DNA of 64,000 nucleotides from Monarcha castaneiventris obscurior. Lineage: Eukaryota; Chordata; Aves; Passeriformes; Monarchidae. The notes beneath the pieces are model-generated. The model was not told where the DNA came from. It saw only the letters and a program-made list of their open reading frames with translations, and searched no databases. Numbering within the stretch: the first letter of the stretch is position 1; every line of letters begins with the position of its first letter. The stretch spans positions 6,509,001 through 6,573,000 of the forward strand of contig JAMPIT010000230.1 of assembly GCA_026261815.1 (NCBI GenBank), read 5' to 3'. The position numbers and the translations under genes were made by a program. This document shows, one piece after another, positions 37,801-52,900 of this stretch.

Positions 37801-40800
37801 GACTGAGCTCTTGTACTTTACATTATATTTAGCAGTGAGTCAGGTTTGGTTCATTTTCCTCTATGCAGTACCAAGCTATGCCCTTAAATCTATGACATTT
37901 TTAGAAGCCAAATATAACCAGTGTTACTCAGAAAGATAATTTTTGATCAACCTGTTTGCTTGAAAGTACATTAGAATTGGTCAAGATTTCAAAGATTACA
38001 GCAAAGATATTCTTATTCACATTGATATAAAAAAGACAATTGTCTTTCTCACATCTATTCTGTATTTAGGAAAAAAAAATCTCTTTAGTTGACTGTGATG
38101 TTTACATAATTTGTGGGTGTAATGTTGGGGGCGGGTGGTGGTGATCCCCATTTCGGCCAAGGCTAAATAAGATCGTCCAACCACACCAGATTTCAGCTGT
38201 CCAGGCACCACCACTGCAAGGCATGATGCACTCCCCAGGTGTCCCTGGATCCTAGAGGTCCTCTCCTGCACACTCAGGTGTCACCACGGATTCCCCCAGC
38301 AGTACCTGGCACAGAAGCAGGGCCATTTATTTCCCATGGCTCCTCTAGAGACTGAGACTGTGTGGATAAACATGCTCCAAAAAACCTTTATCTCCATCAG
38401 TACAGAAGTTTAGCTGGAAGTGTTGCCCAGGACAGGTCTTGCCCCAGTTTTTGTGTAGCCTTGGCTGATGTGGTGCTTTGCAGAAAGTGCTTGGATGAAG
38501 GGGCACAAGAAAATGCTCTGTATGGGAACTTGTGTAAATATTGCTCCGAAAAAGCTAAAATAGACCCTTTCCCACTCTCCCCACATTATGGCCTTACACT
38601 GATAATGGGAATAGGAAGCAGCAAGTGATTTTTTATTATTCCTGTTATCATTCACATTAATGCCATTTCAACAGATCTGGTAGTCCAAACAATGAGCATA
38701 ATGGTTGTAAATCCTGTTTAGTTTTAGTGCAAGCTCTTCAAATTCCCTTGAAGAATAAAAGGCATTTTTCATAAAACAGAAGTCAGGCCCAGGAAAGAAT
38801 AGCTTCTAGTCAGGTGTTTAGGATTCAGGTATCCCTAGCTATTATACCAAACACCCTCATGTATACAGCCTCGATATATCCCTTCTCCTACTATTCTTTG
38901 CATCATTTTTGTTGGCCAGGGAAAGTTTCCTTGACGTAGTTTTGACAATCCCACAATTAATTTGTCTTCATTTCATTGTGTCCTTAATAACACTATGTAG
39001 GCAACAGATTTCAAGTCTTTTCATGTGGAATGAAGCAGAAGTGAGCTCACTAATAAATTGTTTATTGAATATTTATTTTTACTTGGATGACATAGTGCTT
39101 GTGAATCCACTGGTGGTAAAGCCCATGCTTACATGCTACAGTGCAACATTTATTGAAGCAGTTATTCTTGCCAAATCTATATTGCATTTATAAATCTTCA
39201 AAACAAGCCCTGGTAAATGTCACTTCTTCTTAAATGCTTGGCAGAATCAATGACAAGTGATGCTGCCTTTGCCCTTGAAGAGTTCGTGAGTTTGGATCAG
39301 AGTCCAAATTCTAAAACCCTGTTCAGAAACACGCAACATAAACACACATGCAATGCACCAGAGGCACTGAGGTAAGAAAGCAAAAGTTACTCTAAATGCA
39401 AAAGTTCAATACAAACAGGAAGGCTTGTTTACGGCTTTTTTAGACTTTCATTGTAAAGCTCATTTACTACTGTAAAGCCCATTACCTTCCTTCCATTCTG
39501 AAGTGGAATATTTTGCAGTGGTCATTCATACACTACCCAAAAGCAATCAGCTCATTTTGATGTGGTTTACTATCACATTAGGCACCTTTTGAAGTAAGTA
39601 TAAATATAAAATAAACTAAAAATCTGGGGTTATAATATCTAGTTCTAAAAAAAAGTAGAAATTATTCTGGCATAACATCAGGCAATACTATGGGCTGCAT
39701 ATTTGTGTTTCCTAAGTATGTATCCTTCATTTTTTGAATGATAATTCCGATTTTTTAACTATACCTCCAACTTCCAAGAGAAACAAAATGCAAAAACTGA
39801 GCAATACAGTAAAAAAATGTTATATGTCCCTTAACTTCTTGCATGCTGCCAGTGAATTGTGGAACAGTCTGCTCAGTGTCAGTGGGATGCCCATTTCCAA
39901 AGAGTGGAGCTGCTCTGTTAGCAGCACAGTCCAGATTTGCTGTCGTGCCTGACATGGCACAGCCCAAATGCTTTTCCAAGGAAAGCACTGCAGCATCCTC
40001 GTTTTCCATCTGGTTTTGTAACACTCATGGTTTAAAAGAGTATGGGGTAGTCTAGTCAGGGCTCTGAATTATACAGCAAATAGTATTCCTCAAGAGCATG
40101 TCAGCTGGCTTAGGCTAATGACATGTTTCTGTGGCAGAGCTGCAACTATATCATCTTTTTGCCCACGGTGGATTTCTCAGAGTTAGGGGAATTTCCCTGA
40201 GGAGAAATGCTGTCAGCACAGGGCAAGGAAAGAGACCAGATAAAGAGAATCCATGGAGATCCAGCAGCTAAAAGTCTCTCTCCTTCGGAGTTATAATCCT
40301 CACTGCACCTTATACCCTCCAGCCACACAGAGTCTCCCTCCTTTCACAAGAATCTTTTCTTCTGGGGAAAAACTGGATATCTGATTCTCCTGACTTGACC
40401 CACAGCTATCTTCAGGGCACTACCCTCACTAGCCAGAGCCAGCATCTCTTTTCTTTTTAGCAAAACCCACATTTGTTTCACTCCCAAATGGTGCTGAACA
40501 TGTTAATTAAACATAAAATAATTGGCAGAGCTTGTCATAGAAATGACACTGCAATGATAGATGAGATCTTGGGGCAATATTAATTGATAAAATACAAAGT
40601 GAAATGGAAAAAAAGATTGATTCAAATCAAGACTTTCTGCTTATTGGTAGAAGTCATCATAGTTAAAAAAACAAAAAAGTCTCCATCTTTTGGTGGCTGT
40701 CAGGTTGCTAATTGCCTCAGAATGGAAAACTGGCTTTGAAATGGGAGTAGTTCAATAGGAAACAAAAAATCCACAGCCTAGATGGTGATGATTAGAAAAA

Positions 40801-42330
40801 ATGACTTCTCAAGCACACGTCCAGGAAAATGAAGGACAAAATGATTATGAGATACTTTCGCTACTTTTTATTTCCAAGTTAAACAAAGCACATTCCCCCT
40901 TTCCCCACCGCCCCCCACCAAAAAGAAAGGATAAATAATTTGTCAGCAATTTCACCCTATTCAGTAACATCCCTGGGGATGGTATGTTGTAGTAGGTATG
41001 AAAAGGTTTCTTGGGCTCCATGAGTCTTTAGAAAATGTGATTATTACACTAATGCATTGTTTTATTCTAAATAAAAGAAAAGCCCACCACTTTTACAATT
41101 TAGATTTGTGTTTGATGTCTGCACACAGTGATTTGTAAAGCTTATAAAAAATGCTTCAGCACATACCACTTCTTTGTCTCTAATTCCTGTATGCTTTGTT
41201 AAACAGTTGTCTTAATGCAACAACAGCAGGATATTTTGGATATTAACAGGAGAGATGGATTACATGGCAGCCACTAAATATTGGCAAAAGCATCACACGG
41301 ACACAGTTTTCAAATGTGTAATGCAAAGAGTCTTCCATTTCATCCACCAACCCTGAAGATATCTCAACTGATAAAAAGAAATATTCCAGCTCCCTGTTTG
41401 AAAATTACTGAAAGCCAGGTGTCAAGATGCTGGAAAGCTGCCCTTTCATCAACTCTCTTTGGCTATGTGACAGTGAAGTGAGAACCTGTTGGAAGGAGGA
41501 AATAATTCTCTGTAAGTTCCTTCCCATTCTGTGGTGTTGACTCCATACAGCTGCCCTGACAGCCTTAATTTGGAATAATTTGGGGAAATATTTAATGTTC
41601 AATGTGCAATGAATTAAGGGGTTAGAATAAAGTGTGAGGGAAGAAACACAACCTGTTCATGGTATGGACTGCAACGAAATCTAAATCTGATACAATTTCC
41701 TATTACATAAGAATGTGTTTACTCATCTCATATTTTTCACTGTGCTCCCTCTATATCCCTAAAAAGTGTTTAGGGTTGTGTGACAGCAATGAAGTGTGAC
41801 AGGTTCCTAATCTGCAAAACAACTGAAAAATGATATTTTTTACAGAGGCAATCCCACATTTGCCTGCTGCCTGATTTAGAGTTTCCATCTGGACAGTTGG
41901 CAGTCATTCCCTACAGTTCAGGCTACCTCGAAACACAGCACAGAGGCTCTGGGCAAACTCTGAGTTAGATACTCAGTAAGGGAAGAACAGTTTCTCCCTA
42001 AAATCACTTCCATTTTCAGATGTTTCAATCAAATGAACAGCAGTTTCATTTCCATTATTCCAAAAACAGAAATGTAGAAAACCACTTGAAAGCTGAAATT
42101 ACCATCATGAGAAGTTTGTTGTGTCCTGAATCTCTAGATGCAATTTGAAATAGACAGGTTTAGTCCATTCATTTCTCCCCTATCCTTTCTTCATCTAGAA
42201 ACAGATTTTATTAGAAGAGTTGAAAAAAAGAAAATAAAAAGTCTGTGTAATGAAGAGAAAAAGCCATTACTTCTAGAAACATTATTTCATTAGGGGCATT
42301 CTCTGAACATCACTGCTCTCTGCACTACAC

Positions 42331-42347
42331 AAAAAAAAAAAAAAAAA
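42331..42347 (+). repeat. Poly-A run (17)
   Basis: Seventeen consecutive A. There is no recognisable retrotransposon body to its left, so it is listed as a simple homopolymer. Confidence 0.95.
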
Positions 42348-45300
42348 GGAACTGCAGTTGCCTTCTCCTCTTCCTACTTCTGTTACCATGTTGTTAATTC
42401 CAACTGCAAAGCCACTGACCCTTGAAATTATTTTCACATGCCTGGAAAACATATGTGGCTTTTCCTTACCTTTATGTTTCTAGAATTGTTCCTTCAAAAT
42501 TTAGTGTGCCCCCTAGAAAATACTAATTCACACAGGTGAATTAACGATTTTCAAAACTTAGTTTTAGCCTTAGAGACCTAAAACCTCTAATGATGGAATT
42601 CTGAGTTCAGCTTGCATTATTCCTCTCTAGAAACATAAAACCAGATTCAGCACATGTAACACTGCTGCAGTTTAAGCACAGCAAGATATACCCTGAACTT
42701 TCAAATCCCTTCTTCTTATTTGTACAAGCCAGGCTATGAAAACAGACACCTCTAATGAATTCACTGAGAAATCCTTAGTAGAAGTAACAACGGCAGTCTT
42801 AGAGCTATAATATTTAAAGCAACTGCAAAATTGTGCTTTCATCAGGAAAGGAACAAAAGCTTTGTTAGTTTTGAAGCTTACATTTATATTCACCATAATA
42901 ATTCAAAGTATCATTGCCTGCCACTATTAGGACACAGAGGTCAAATATGGCAAGTAAAAAAAAAAATTACATTCACAAGTTATACAAAAGATAAAATAGG
43001 CTCAAATTGTATGAAGTGCAGTGACATTATTTAAATGTCTTTGTTAATCAGGGTCCTGACATAAGAGATGGTGCTGAGAAGAATTTGCTCTTCAGACTCT
43101 TCTCAGCATGGGTCAAATCTGCTTAATATTCCAAACACTGAGTCTAGCTGAACTGCGTTACCCCTTTATGATCTCTCATCTATTTTTTTTCCTCCTTTGA
43201 ATTCAAGATGCACTGGTATTTTCAGTTTTCATCACTGCTAAAGGGCAGGCAAGCTATAGTATAAACAGTGAAGCTCCTTTCATGCCTTGTTTATAATGAT
43301 TTATACATTATATAGCTGTTAGACCTGCAGAAATTTTTGTAGAAATTCAGAACACACACAAAAAAGAAGTTTGGGAATGTTTACATTCAACCTTATACAT
43401 TTTTTTTTCAGTTGCTCAATGAGGGACCAAGAATAGGACTATTTGCTGATTCACACATGAGAAAATAAGCGTAATCTAGTTTCCATCCTATAGAGCCACA
43501 GGAGGGTGAAGCCCACGCAGAACAAAGAACAATGGGGCCCACAGAGCATTTCTAGTGGAGATGCTGCTGTGTACTTATCTACACCAACATCCCACCTGAA
43601 GTGCACCCATGAGGGCCATGAAGGATATTTCAGATGGTCAATTATTACTTTTACATGGAAGAATAAAAAATAAATAAAAAGACAAAAAAAAGGTCAAGCA
43701 AGTGGTACATCTTAGCCAGTAAATTGGTCTCCCCATTCACCAGAACCGTTTGTGAAGAGCAAAAAAGGATTCCATAAAATAAAAGTTATCTCTGGCCCTC
43801 CTGTTGGCCCCATACTGGAGAGGATGTGCTCTGCAATCACAGGATCAAGACCTTGTGTTGTTCTATCATTCCTTCTTCCCTCAGCGCTCAAGTAGCTCCC
43901 CAAACCATCTACAAGCTTTATCCCTGTCAGCTGCTTTCCCATCACCCAGGCTTGCTACCTGAGGGCTCTGGAGGCTTTTTGTTTCCCTGCCAAAATACTC
44001 AATCCATAAAAGACTTTCTCCCATTTCAAACAAGACACACAGGGCACTGAGGGGACATGAAAGAGCAGCTGGCCAGTTTATTTTGATTTATTGGAAACAT
44101 TATGGGATTGCCCAAAGGCCTTGGTCAGAGTCCAGTTGTGCTCAGAGCTGTTCCAGCCTGTCTGCAGCAGTGCAAAGCAGGAAGATAGATGAGGCTGCTC
44201 GAGACAAGATGAGATCCAGCCCACCGAGGACAACTGTTTTCACAGTGGGGATTTAGGAAGGGCACATCACCATAAAGACCAACTGCACAGTTGTTGAAGA
44301 TTTCAACAGCCTGATCTAACTGCAAGATTTGAGAAAGTGCAATGACACAAATCAGACTGTCTGATATGACCCTTTCGGATGTTCAGATAAATGAACTAAG
44401 TTTTCACACTACTGACCAACATTTGTTAAAAGCAAATTTCCAAAGTGTTCCTCTTCAGAATCAAAACAAATTCACTCCTAACTACTCACTTCCCAAAATG
44501 CCATATCCTGTACTTACATTTAATGGTTATTTTTTAAATTGCAGAGAGGTGGGGAATGCCACTTAATTCAGCTTTGAGACAAGTTTCACCACACCAGTGG
44601 AGGTCACATGAGTCTCGACCCATGATGCAGAAAGAGAGTGACATATTGATCAGGTGGCTAGGGTTTGACAACAGAATATTTTCCGTTTTTTCAACAGGTT
44701 TAATATATATTTCATTATTTCTTATCTGTGGCTCTGATCCCTGCTGTGGGCACCAGGCCCCAGCGAGAGCTATGGGGATATAATTAGAGCTTTGCAAGTT
44801 AGGAGATACCAGAAGTGTTGGAAAGGCTGAATATGTTTAGTACCTTCTTCCATGACCAACACAGGTGGCAACAGCTAGGTGATGTGGCTGAGACACTTCT
44901 TGGAAGGAGGAGGGTGCCTGACACAGTCTATATGCAACATAATGTAAAATGCGCTGTGTTTTCTCAGAGATGAGATACCTGCACTTCATTTATTTGAAAA
45001 GCCCTCAGAAGAACAAAGTAAAATATAAAGAACAGATATAAAGAACAAGGAGAAGAGGGAGATAAGTGGAGGAAGGATTTTGAAATAGAAAGAGGGGAAA
45101 GAGGTTTAAACATATTTCTTCCTCTCTTTCTTACAATTTTCTTCATGGTGGTTTTACCTTTTTCAGGACCAGCTTCAGACGGGGAGTATTTAAGTATCAA
45201 AAAAGAACTCTTCCCTTCAGAGAACCAAATGTAATGTTGACAGGCACTGTACAGCTACGGCGTGTATTTGGGAAGACATAATAAATACGATCTGAAAAGG

Positions 45301-46819
45301 TCACATCTCACACAGGCACCTTTGACGACTCATGCAGACTCTCAAAATACAGCTCAGAAGTAGATACAGTAACACATTCCTTCCCTCCAGCGTTCACAGT
45401 AAGTAGGGTTTCAAAACCACTTAAATTTCCTATTAAAAATCTCAGTTCAGGAATATACCCCACTTTGATTTAACACATTCCTAGAAAGGCAGTTGTGCTC
45501 CTGTATTCCATGCAGCAGTCCAAGTTCAACATGGAATTATTTCTTTTTCATAACAAAAAATAAAAACAACAGTTTTCAAAGGAAAAAACAAATAGGCAGC
45601 TATACATTTATGACATTTTACTCCTGCTTGCTCACACCCTTCTGCCATTAAATATTTAAGAGATCAATGACACTTCAAATTATAGAAGCACAATAGAAGA
45701 CTGCAATGTTTTTAAATAAAAATCATCTGCAACTTGATTTCTCTTCTTTTTTCACGGTTAGCTATTGGGATTGAAGGGGTTAATTTATTCCCTGAGACAG
45801 AAAACCTTAGATAAGCTTGCTGGTTATGTAGGCATGTCTGGGTTGCTAGGAGTTTAAACTATCAGCTTGCAAATGGAGCTATTTCAGATCCCAGGTGATC
45901 CAAAGAATAGGTCTCCTCCTGCACTAAACGATGCAGGGGATTATGTGGGGAAAAAAAATAGTATGTGATCCTATAATCAGACACTGCACTGCAATACATA
46001 AGCAGAAAGATGCTGAACTAAGGCAGTGCAGGAAATGCCAGAATTACATTTGTCTACCTTCTGAATGCTTGATTTGCAGTCTTCAGAAGGTTTTTATAAT
46101 ATTATTTTTAATATTCACAACTATTATGTATAACACACACAAAATAGGATACTGTACTGGATAACAATGACACCTCTGGTGTGCAGCTCCTGCTTTTTAA
46201 TTGTCCTGGTATTTTTCTTATTCAGACATGGATATTCCAGTGGTTAATAATATAATATCTTCTGTATATCAGCTCACTCATGCATATGACCACTTGATTG
46301 CCTCACATACACTGTTTAACCTAATTATCATGAACACTGATGTCTCAAGAATTTTCTGTGCCTCCAAGATCTGCGCTGTGGCAAACAGGCATTACTCTCT
46401 AAGCAATTTCTGAGCTTGGTCACAACACAGTAAACCTGTGCCACTTGCTAGGCCAGATGCATCCTTGATAAACATTGCTGTACCACTGCCAGCAATGTTC
46501 TGTGCCCTATGATATTGTTTGCATTAAAGCAAAGGCTAAAACATCTATAGCATAAGAGCAGGAGCTTTGGGGGAAAGGCAATTGGTGCTGCGGGTTTTTT
46601 CTAATAATTTATACAAGCATGAGAAACACCACAAACTACTTAGTAAGTGAGGCGAAAAAATGTAGGCTTGAGTTTAGCTGACAATGAAAGTAATCAGAAC
46701 CTGCCACACAGTATATAAAATATGTCCAAACACATACTTGACTTTAATTTATTGGTGCTAAAGCTCCCACTGAATTAAACTGGAGTTCAGGGTGCTAAGC
46801 ACCTCTGTAAATCAGAAGC

Positions 46820-46905
46820 TTTGTGCGCACGTGTGATTGCAGTCCCGGGCTGCCTGTTCAACAGGAAATCACTTTTATCATCACAGCGACTCGAGGAGAG
46901 AAGCC
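46820..46905. promoter_or_regulatory. Small CpG-containing element with CACGTG E-box
   Basis: GTGCGCACGTGTG contains a palindromic E-box CACGTG at 46828-46833 overlapping an NRF1-like GCGCA core, followed by CCCGGG and CGACTCGAGG within about 80 bp. This cluster stands out against a CpG-poor background. Function is inferred from motifs only. Confidence 0.25.
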
Positions 46906-49900
46906 CACAACCAGAATGCTTTTCTTATCTTCTGAATCTGTGACTCTGTGTAAACTATTTCTACAGGAAATAAATCTGTAAATGTGGCATCAATTATTAC
47001 AGTTTCAATTAAGGTACTGAATGGCAGGAGACACCATGCGTAGTAGAAATTACTAATTTGAAAAGGGAATAATGTACATTTTTTAGATAAAGCTGAAGTA
47101 ATTTTTTTTTTTTAAATAATTTACCCAGGATATTTATTCTCTTTTCAACAAAGGAGATGACAGTATCCATGCATGATAAAAATCTTCTCTCCTCCTCTTC
47201 TAGACAAAGGTAGAGACACAAGGCTGGTTTTCATATTCAGGCCTGTCAGTTATTAGTTTTGCTATATTGTCAGCTCTTGCCAAAAGCCTCAGCTTTTCCC
47301 TTTTCCTTAAAAATAAATGTAAAAAAATCCTTGATGTGGGATTCTGAACTGAGAAACCACACAGGGATTGACTATATATGTGTGCTTGCACACATGTGTT
47401 TAGATCACCAGAAATCAATAGCTTGTGCATCTTTATGCTAAAACATTTTTGTGATATTTTTGTGATACCTACATGATACATGATTATTGGGTTTTACATG
47501 AAGCAAAACAACAAAGTATCTGATTTGGAATGTTTTGGGTTAGTACAAGAGTTTGAGGAAAAAAGCAATGATGGCAAAATTAATTTGCAGAAATTACCCA
47601 GGAATTGATCCGGTTTCCACTGAATTCAGCAATACTACATCTGCCATATGAAGTCCATTTAACCCACCTCCCAAAATCATCAGCAAAGCGGTCAAGAATG
47701 CAGGGCATTCCCTGCAAATGAGTAGTGGAAGGGATAGTGCTGCTAATAACAGCGTCCTACATTTATATAGGGCCTGCCATCCCCAAGGATGCTGGAATAT
47801 CTAGACCCCCTGCGTAAGGAGTAAAAGTCACAAAACCAAGGCTGTCCAATCATGTCCCTAGCATTGACTTTGGTCCAGGACAGCAGACCACTTCTTTCCA
47901 AAACCTGCATGAAATTTTCCACTCAGACAAAAAGGGAATCTCTCTGATCTCTCAAGACATGAAAGAGAAGCCTACGTTTAACTTCATACGGCTCAGATTC
48001 CTCTCATGCCAGAATCTTTTCCCTGCCTATATTTCTCTGCTTTAACTTTTCTTTCCCTCCAGTCAACTGTGAACATATATATGAAGATTAGATTTTTGGG
48101 AAGCACCTTCAACTCGATTCACTTCAGTTGAATCTTCAAATGCTCAGCCTCTTTGACTATCAGGCCATAAATATGAGAGAAGTAAATATCTATACCCTGC
48201 AAACTCTCCCCTTCTCTCTTTGTGACAGTGCTGCTCATGGCTCCCTCAGGGACTGATTTATCCACAAGACTGGCATTTTAAATTCAACAATATGCAATTC
48301 ATTTCACAGTCCTCAAAGATAACAAATACTCAGTTTTAAATTACTGAATCATTCATTTAACTTAGTATGCCTGAAAAATATCATTTTTATGGAAAGTAAT
48401 AAATTGTAATTGCAAGTAATAAAAATGTAAGTGAAGAGAATGCCTGGATGTGCCACGGAGAAAATACCTCATTCTGTAAGTGAATGTCTTTAATTAATGA
48501 TGGTTTCTAATTGTAACACATTATTTACAGAATTAACACTTTTTGTATCTCTCTGTTAACCCCAATTTTAAAAGTTATTTCAGCTGTGAATGATGACACT
48601 GCTCTGAGTACAGCCTTCCTAGAAGCAGCAGGAAGCAGTGAGAGGCTCTGGCTGCTCGAGCCCCTCACAGAGCACTTTCAAGTGGGTGCATAACCGGCTG
48701 TCTGGACTCGTGCAAAGGTTCACCTTTAGACCTTTGACTGGGAGGTGATGTAGGGACTCCCGAACCCTGTGTGTCTATTAAAGTGGCAGCCCAAGTTACA
48801 CAAGTGTAATCCAGCTCAGTATCCTGCAGGTGCTGCAGTAACCATTACTGGCCAGTTGGCCTGGATGAAGCAGCAGTGTTGGACACACACTGGAGCACTG
48901 GCCTCCTGTGTTGTAAGAACACAGGCACCTTTCCAGGACAATACAAGCCTTTCCAAACTCTCCCAAGTGGTTACATTCAAAGGCCATACCCTGCTTAAGA
49001 AACCAACAAAGCTCCAATTGTAGGGAGTAAGCTGTTCACAGTGGTTGTTGCCGCACTGCTTGTACAAAACAATAAAGTATCATATTTATCAATGCTGCTG
49101 GCTGCTAGTCTGCTATTATGACTTGTTACTGTGAGATTCAAAATTAGAGTCTATATCATCTCAAAATTTACTGGTGATGATATTCTGTCAATGTAGAGTA
49201 ATCCTTTGCACTGTTTACTTTCCAAGTTTGGCAATAACGATACTGCCTTATTAAAAAAAATAGCATCTTGCCTTTCATTTCTCATGAAGAATTATCCCAT
49301 GATTAAGGCTACTTTTTTTTTTTGTTTATTTTTTTGTTTCTACTTTTCCATTTGAATTTATCTGAATTCAGTTTTCACCCTACTTCAGCCAAATCTTGTC
49401 TTTCTCTACTAGATTATAGAGGTAACCAATATTTTCAACACATTAAGGCCCTTCTGAGCTGTAAACGAATTGTCTCTCTTACCTTGAGAAGAGCAGAACA
49501 GATGGAGCTCTAAATTCCTCACTATAAGCATTCTCTCAAAATTATTTTTCTTGCCTATTTTTTTACCTTCTTCAATTTTTCAACATAACTTAAACAAATG
49601 TTAACACAAAACTGAAAAAGATATTCTAGTAGTTGCCTGACTAACACAACATATATAGACAAAAATCACTTCCCTCTCCCTAAATCACTGTTTTAATCTG
49701 TGTATCCATGATCCACATTAGCCTTTTCTGCCCCAGCAACCACAAAGCCCCAGTGAGCTGCTTGCCTGGTTTGACACCTTTTGCAACAGAACAGATCCTC
49801 CTTGCAACTGCCAGCCTCCATTCTCCTTATTTTACTTTTTTTTTTTTCTTTTTGAATGGCCCAAGTTGGCAATGGTTCTAAATTCCCTCGTAGAACTCAA

Positions 49901-52900
49901 TTACTATTCACCATTCCAACAGTCTATTAGTCATCTGGAAGTTTCTTTACTGGCAGCTAGAATATGTGTATCTCCGATTTATTGACAAAATTGTGGATGA
50001 GAATTAAGCCAGCATCTATCCCTAAGGAATTTCGCTAAAACAATCCTGCTTAGGTCTCGTTATTATTATGGGAGTAGAAAGCATCATTCCATCCAAATAA
50101 AGAGCAAAAAATCTCAAAAATATTTAAAAAATATGCAAGGCCAGTCTTTTCAAGGCATAGCAAACGACGGGCTTAATTATGTAGACTTGCAAAGGCTGTG
50201 TATAAAAATACCATTTGTGAATCAAAAACTGTCCTTAAAATCAGGCAGTTTTCAGCAAAAATCTTGTGTTTTCCACAATCCAATGTGCATAAGAAGAACT
50301 CAAAACAATTCTGTACCAAAAAAAAAAGTATATGTTTATACTCATTTGGACCACAAAGACAAGAATCACCAAAAAATTTCAAATAACTGCAATACAGTAT
50401 GGTAAGCATAGCAGATGGAAATACATTAATGGTTCCATAATAGTGACATTTTATTCAACATGGGCTCTGTCAAGGATATAAATCCTTTCTGCCTGTCTCC
50501 AGAGTCCCCAGGCCTCAAAGAGTGTAAGATTAACTTTCATAACAGACTTTTTATTTTGAGGAGGGGAAAAAGGCAGAAGAAAAAAATGCTGTGTCACTGT
50601 GACAAAGGAGGTTTGAAAACAGATATGAGCTCATAACAAGAAAAAAAAAAATCAAAATATCTACTATTTTTCAGATTACTAGAACCACAGAAGTCAGGAA
50701 AGCACTGAAACATGAAGCCCATTCATTCCTCTGGATGCTGCAAATGCAATTTACAGCAATGCTAAAATATTTCTTGGAGAGAAAAGCTTCTAAGGGGTAT
50801 TCATGTTACTCTCCTGACTCCTCCTCAGTTCCTCCTCCTTTGCTCCCTGCTAACCTAGGGAGAGGTGGCCAAGGGGGCATATCCCTGGGTGAAATTTGTA
50901 ATATAATCAGTAAGATGCCACAAAGCTGAATATTTGATGCTGGCTTATTATTCCCATTGTGCTTCTGCAGGTTGAGTCTCCCTCCCCCCAGCCTGCTCTC
51001 TTCCCTCTCTTCCCCCTCCAGAGGTACAAACAATTTTAGCTCAAAAGCTGCATTACCTCTCATTTTATGAAATTTCTGCAAGGAATAACCTTTAACCCAT
51101 ACTTTGCCTCCTCCCCTTCCCTGCCAAAAGCTTTATTCATTCAATCCTTTTTCAACCTCAATTACTTCCCATTTAACAAATGGTTGGTGTAGCAGTGAAG
51201 CACTACAGTAAGAACAAAGGTTGGTGCTACATTGCAATCTCTTCAGGGTAGAATTAAAGGCAAATTCTCTATCAGAGAAAGCCACCTCTCCTCGATTTTT
51301 CTGTCACCACATTATTATTATACAGCTTGTCTCTGAAAAGAAGGCTCTCAGGGTGTCATGAACTCTCAGAGAATTTCTAGTCTACAATGCCTTTCAGTAA
51401 AAAAGAGAATGCTCCAGAGAGAAAATAACCTTTGTGTAAGGAAAGGTTTGTTCTGCAATATTGTCTGAGCATTGGCTTTACAGGGAAGAAATGAGTCTTT
51501 GCATTTGCATTACCAGGGTGTAGGAACTGGTCCAAAAGAATATGACTGTGCACTGCCCGAGCTGTGCTGCTCCCTTCCTTCTGTCTGAGGGATGGGGAGC
51601 CTTGAGCAGGGTTAGGCAGCACATGCAACCCCTCTTCTATTGATACATGTCCACAGCAGAACACACACAGTTGAATTTGGAAAACAGGAATCCTGTTCAC
51701 TTCAAATGGTATTCTCAAATGACACAAAAACACCATGTCACTCACATCTCTTTCCTGATCTCATTTGAAGGATAAGGAATGAATATATTCCTAATTCTTT
51801 TTCCCTCATTCCTAAATCATTCTCTTATTTTTTCCTCCTTGATTTTAAATACTTTAAAAGCAGGCATAAATTCCTGCCTTTTGCAAGCATGTCTACAGCA
51901 GCAGTTTGTCATCAACAGGACAGAAGCATCCTCATGGAGACAAATTAGTGATACTCCAAAAGAATCCTAAGGTGTCCTAGGCGTCTAGAAAAAATAAAGA
52001 CAGCTTATAGCAAGTATCATTCATACAAATACAAACATACACAGAAACACGCACAGGAAAGAACAGAGCACAGACAGAAGTGAGAGATAGTCTTAAAAAA
52101 GGGAGGAAATCAGGAGAGAGATTCCAAGCTGTGTGAATTGTTAAATGCCCTTTGAAATAAAAGGAACTCTGGTAATTAATTTCAGCTAAAGAGCTGCCCT
52201 TGAGAAATAAAAACCACCAATCAACCTGCTCAGATCCTACTTTCCTGAGTTATTTTAATTATACAAAAAATAAGCGGGGTTATTATTTTTATTTCCTATA
52301 GTTTTATATGTTCCAGTGGTCATTTAAAATAATTTTGGTTTTCTATTTTGTTTTAAAGTGAAGAGTTGTCTTCACCCAAATAAGAACAAGAATGTTGAAA
52401 GGTAAAAGGTAAAAGGAAAGTGAAATGGTTAACAGAGTAAATGACTTACAAATACATAGAAAAAAGTAAATAACGGGAAAAGAAAATTAAATTTTGTGGT
52501 ATTCAGATTCAGGTTCAAGCTCAACAAGAAGCGTGATCAAAATGTATCCTCCCTTGAGAGTTACAGATTACTGAAGACAGTGGCACTTCATATGCTTTTC
52601 TTAATACTGTTTACAAATTACATCCTTCTGGGAGTTGTAGGGAAAAAAAATACACTTTAAAGGCATGCAAGTGGGTTATTAGCAAAAGTTAATGGCCACC
52701 ATTCCCACATATCTGAAAGATTATTTTTTCCCCCTGAAAGAAAAATAAACCAAAGAAAAATGGTATCATGCTTGATGTTCTGCAAACATTTTAATAATAC
52801 ATAAGTCTGAGTTAGAAAGAAAAACAACTCAAAACCAAATCAATAAAGTCTGCAAAACTAAAAAATTTCAATTTAGCCTCCAGTTACTCTATGTCAGTGT

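Noticed and set aside
44125..44325. 66-codon minus-strand frame (MQLDQAVEIFNNC)
   Set aside because: It looks mildly protein-like, but there are no splice sites, no family recognised and no supporting context.
48600..49085. GC-richer block with overlapping frames on both strands ending near AATAAA
   Set aside because: It could be an old repeat or chance. No diagnostic termini or protein similarity were seen.
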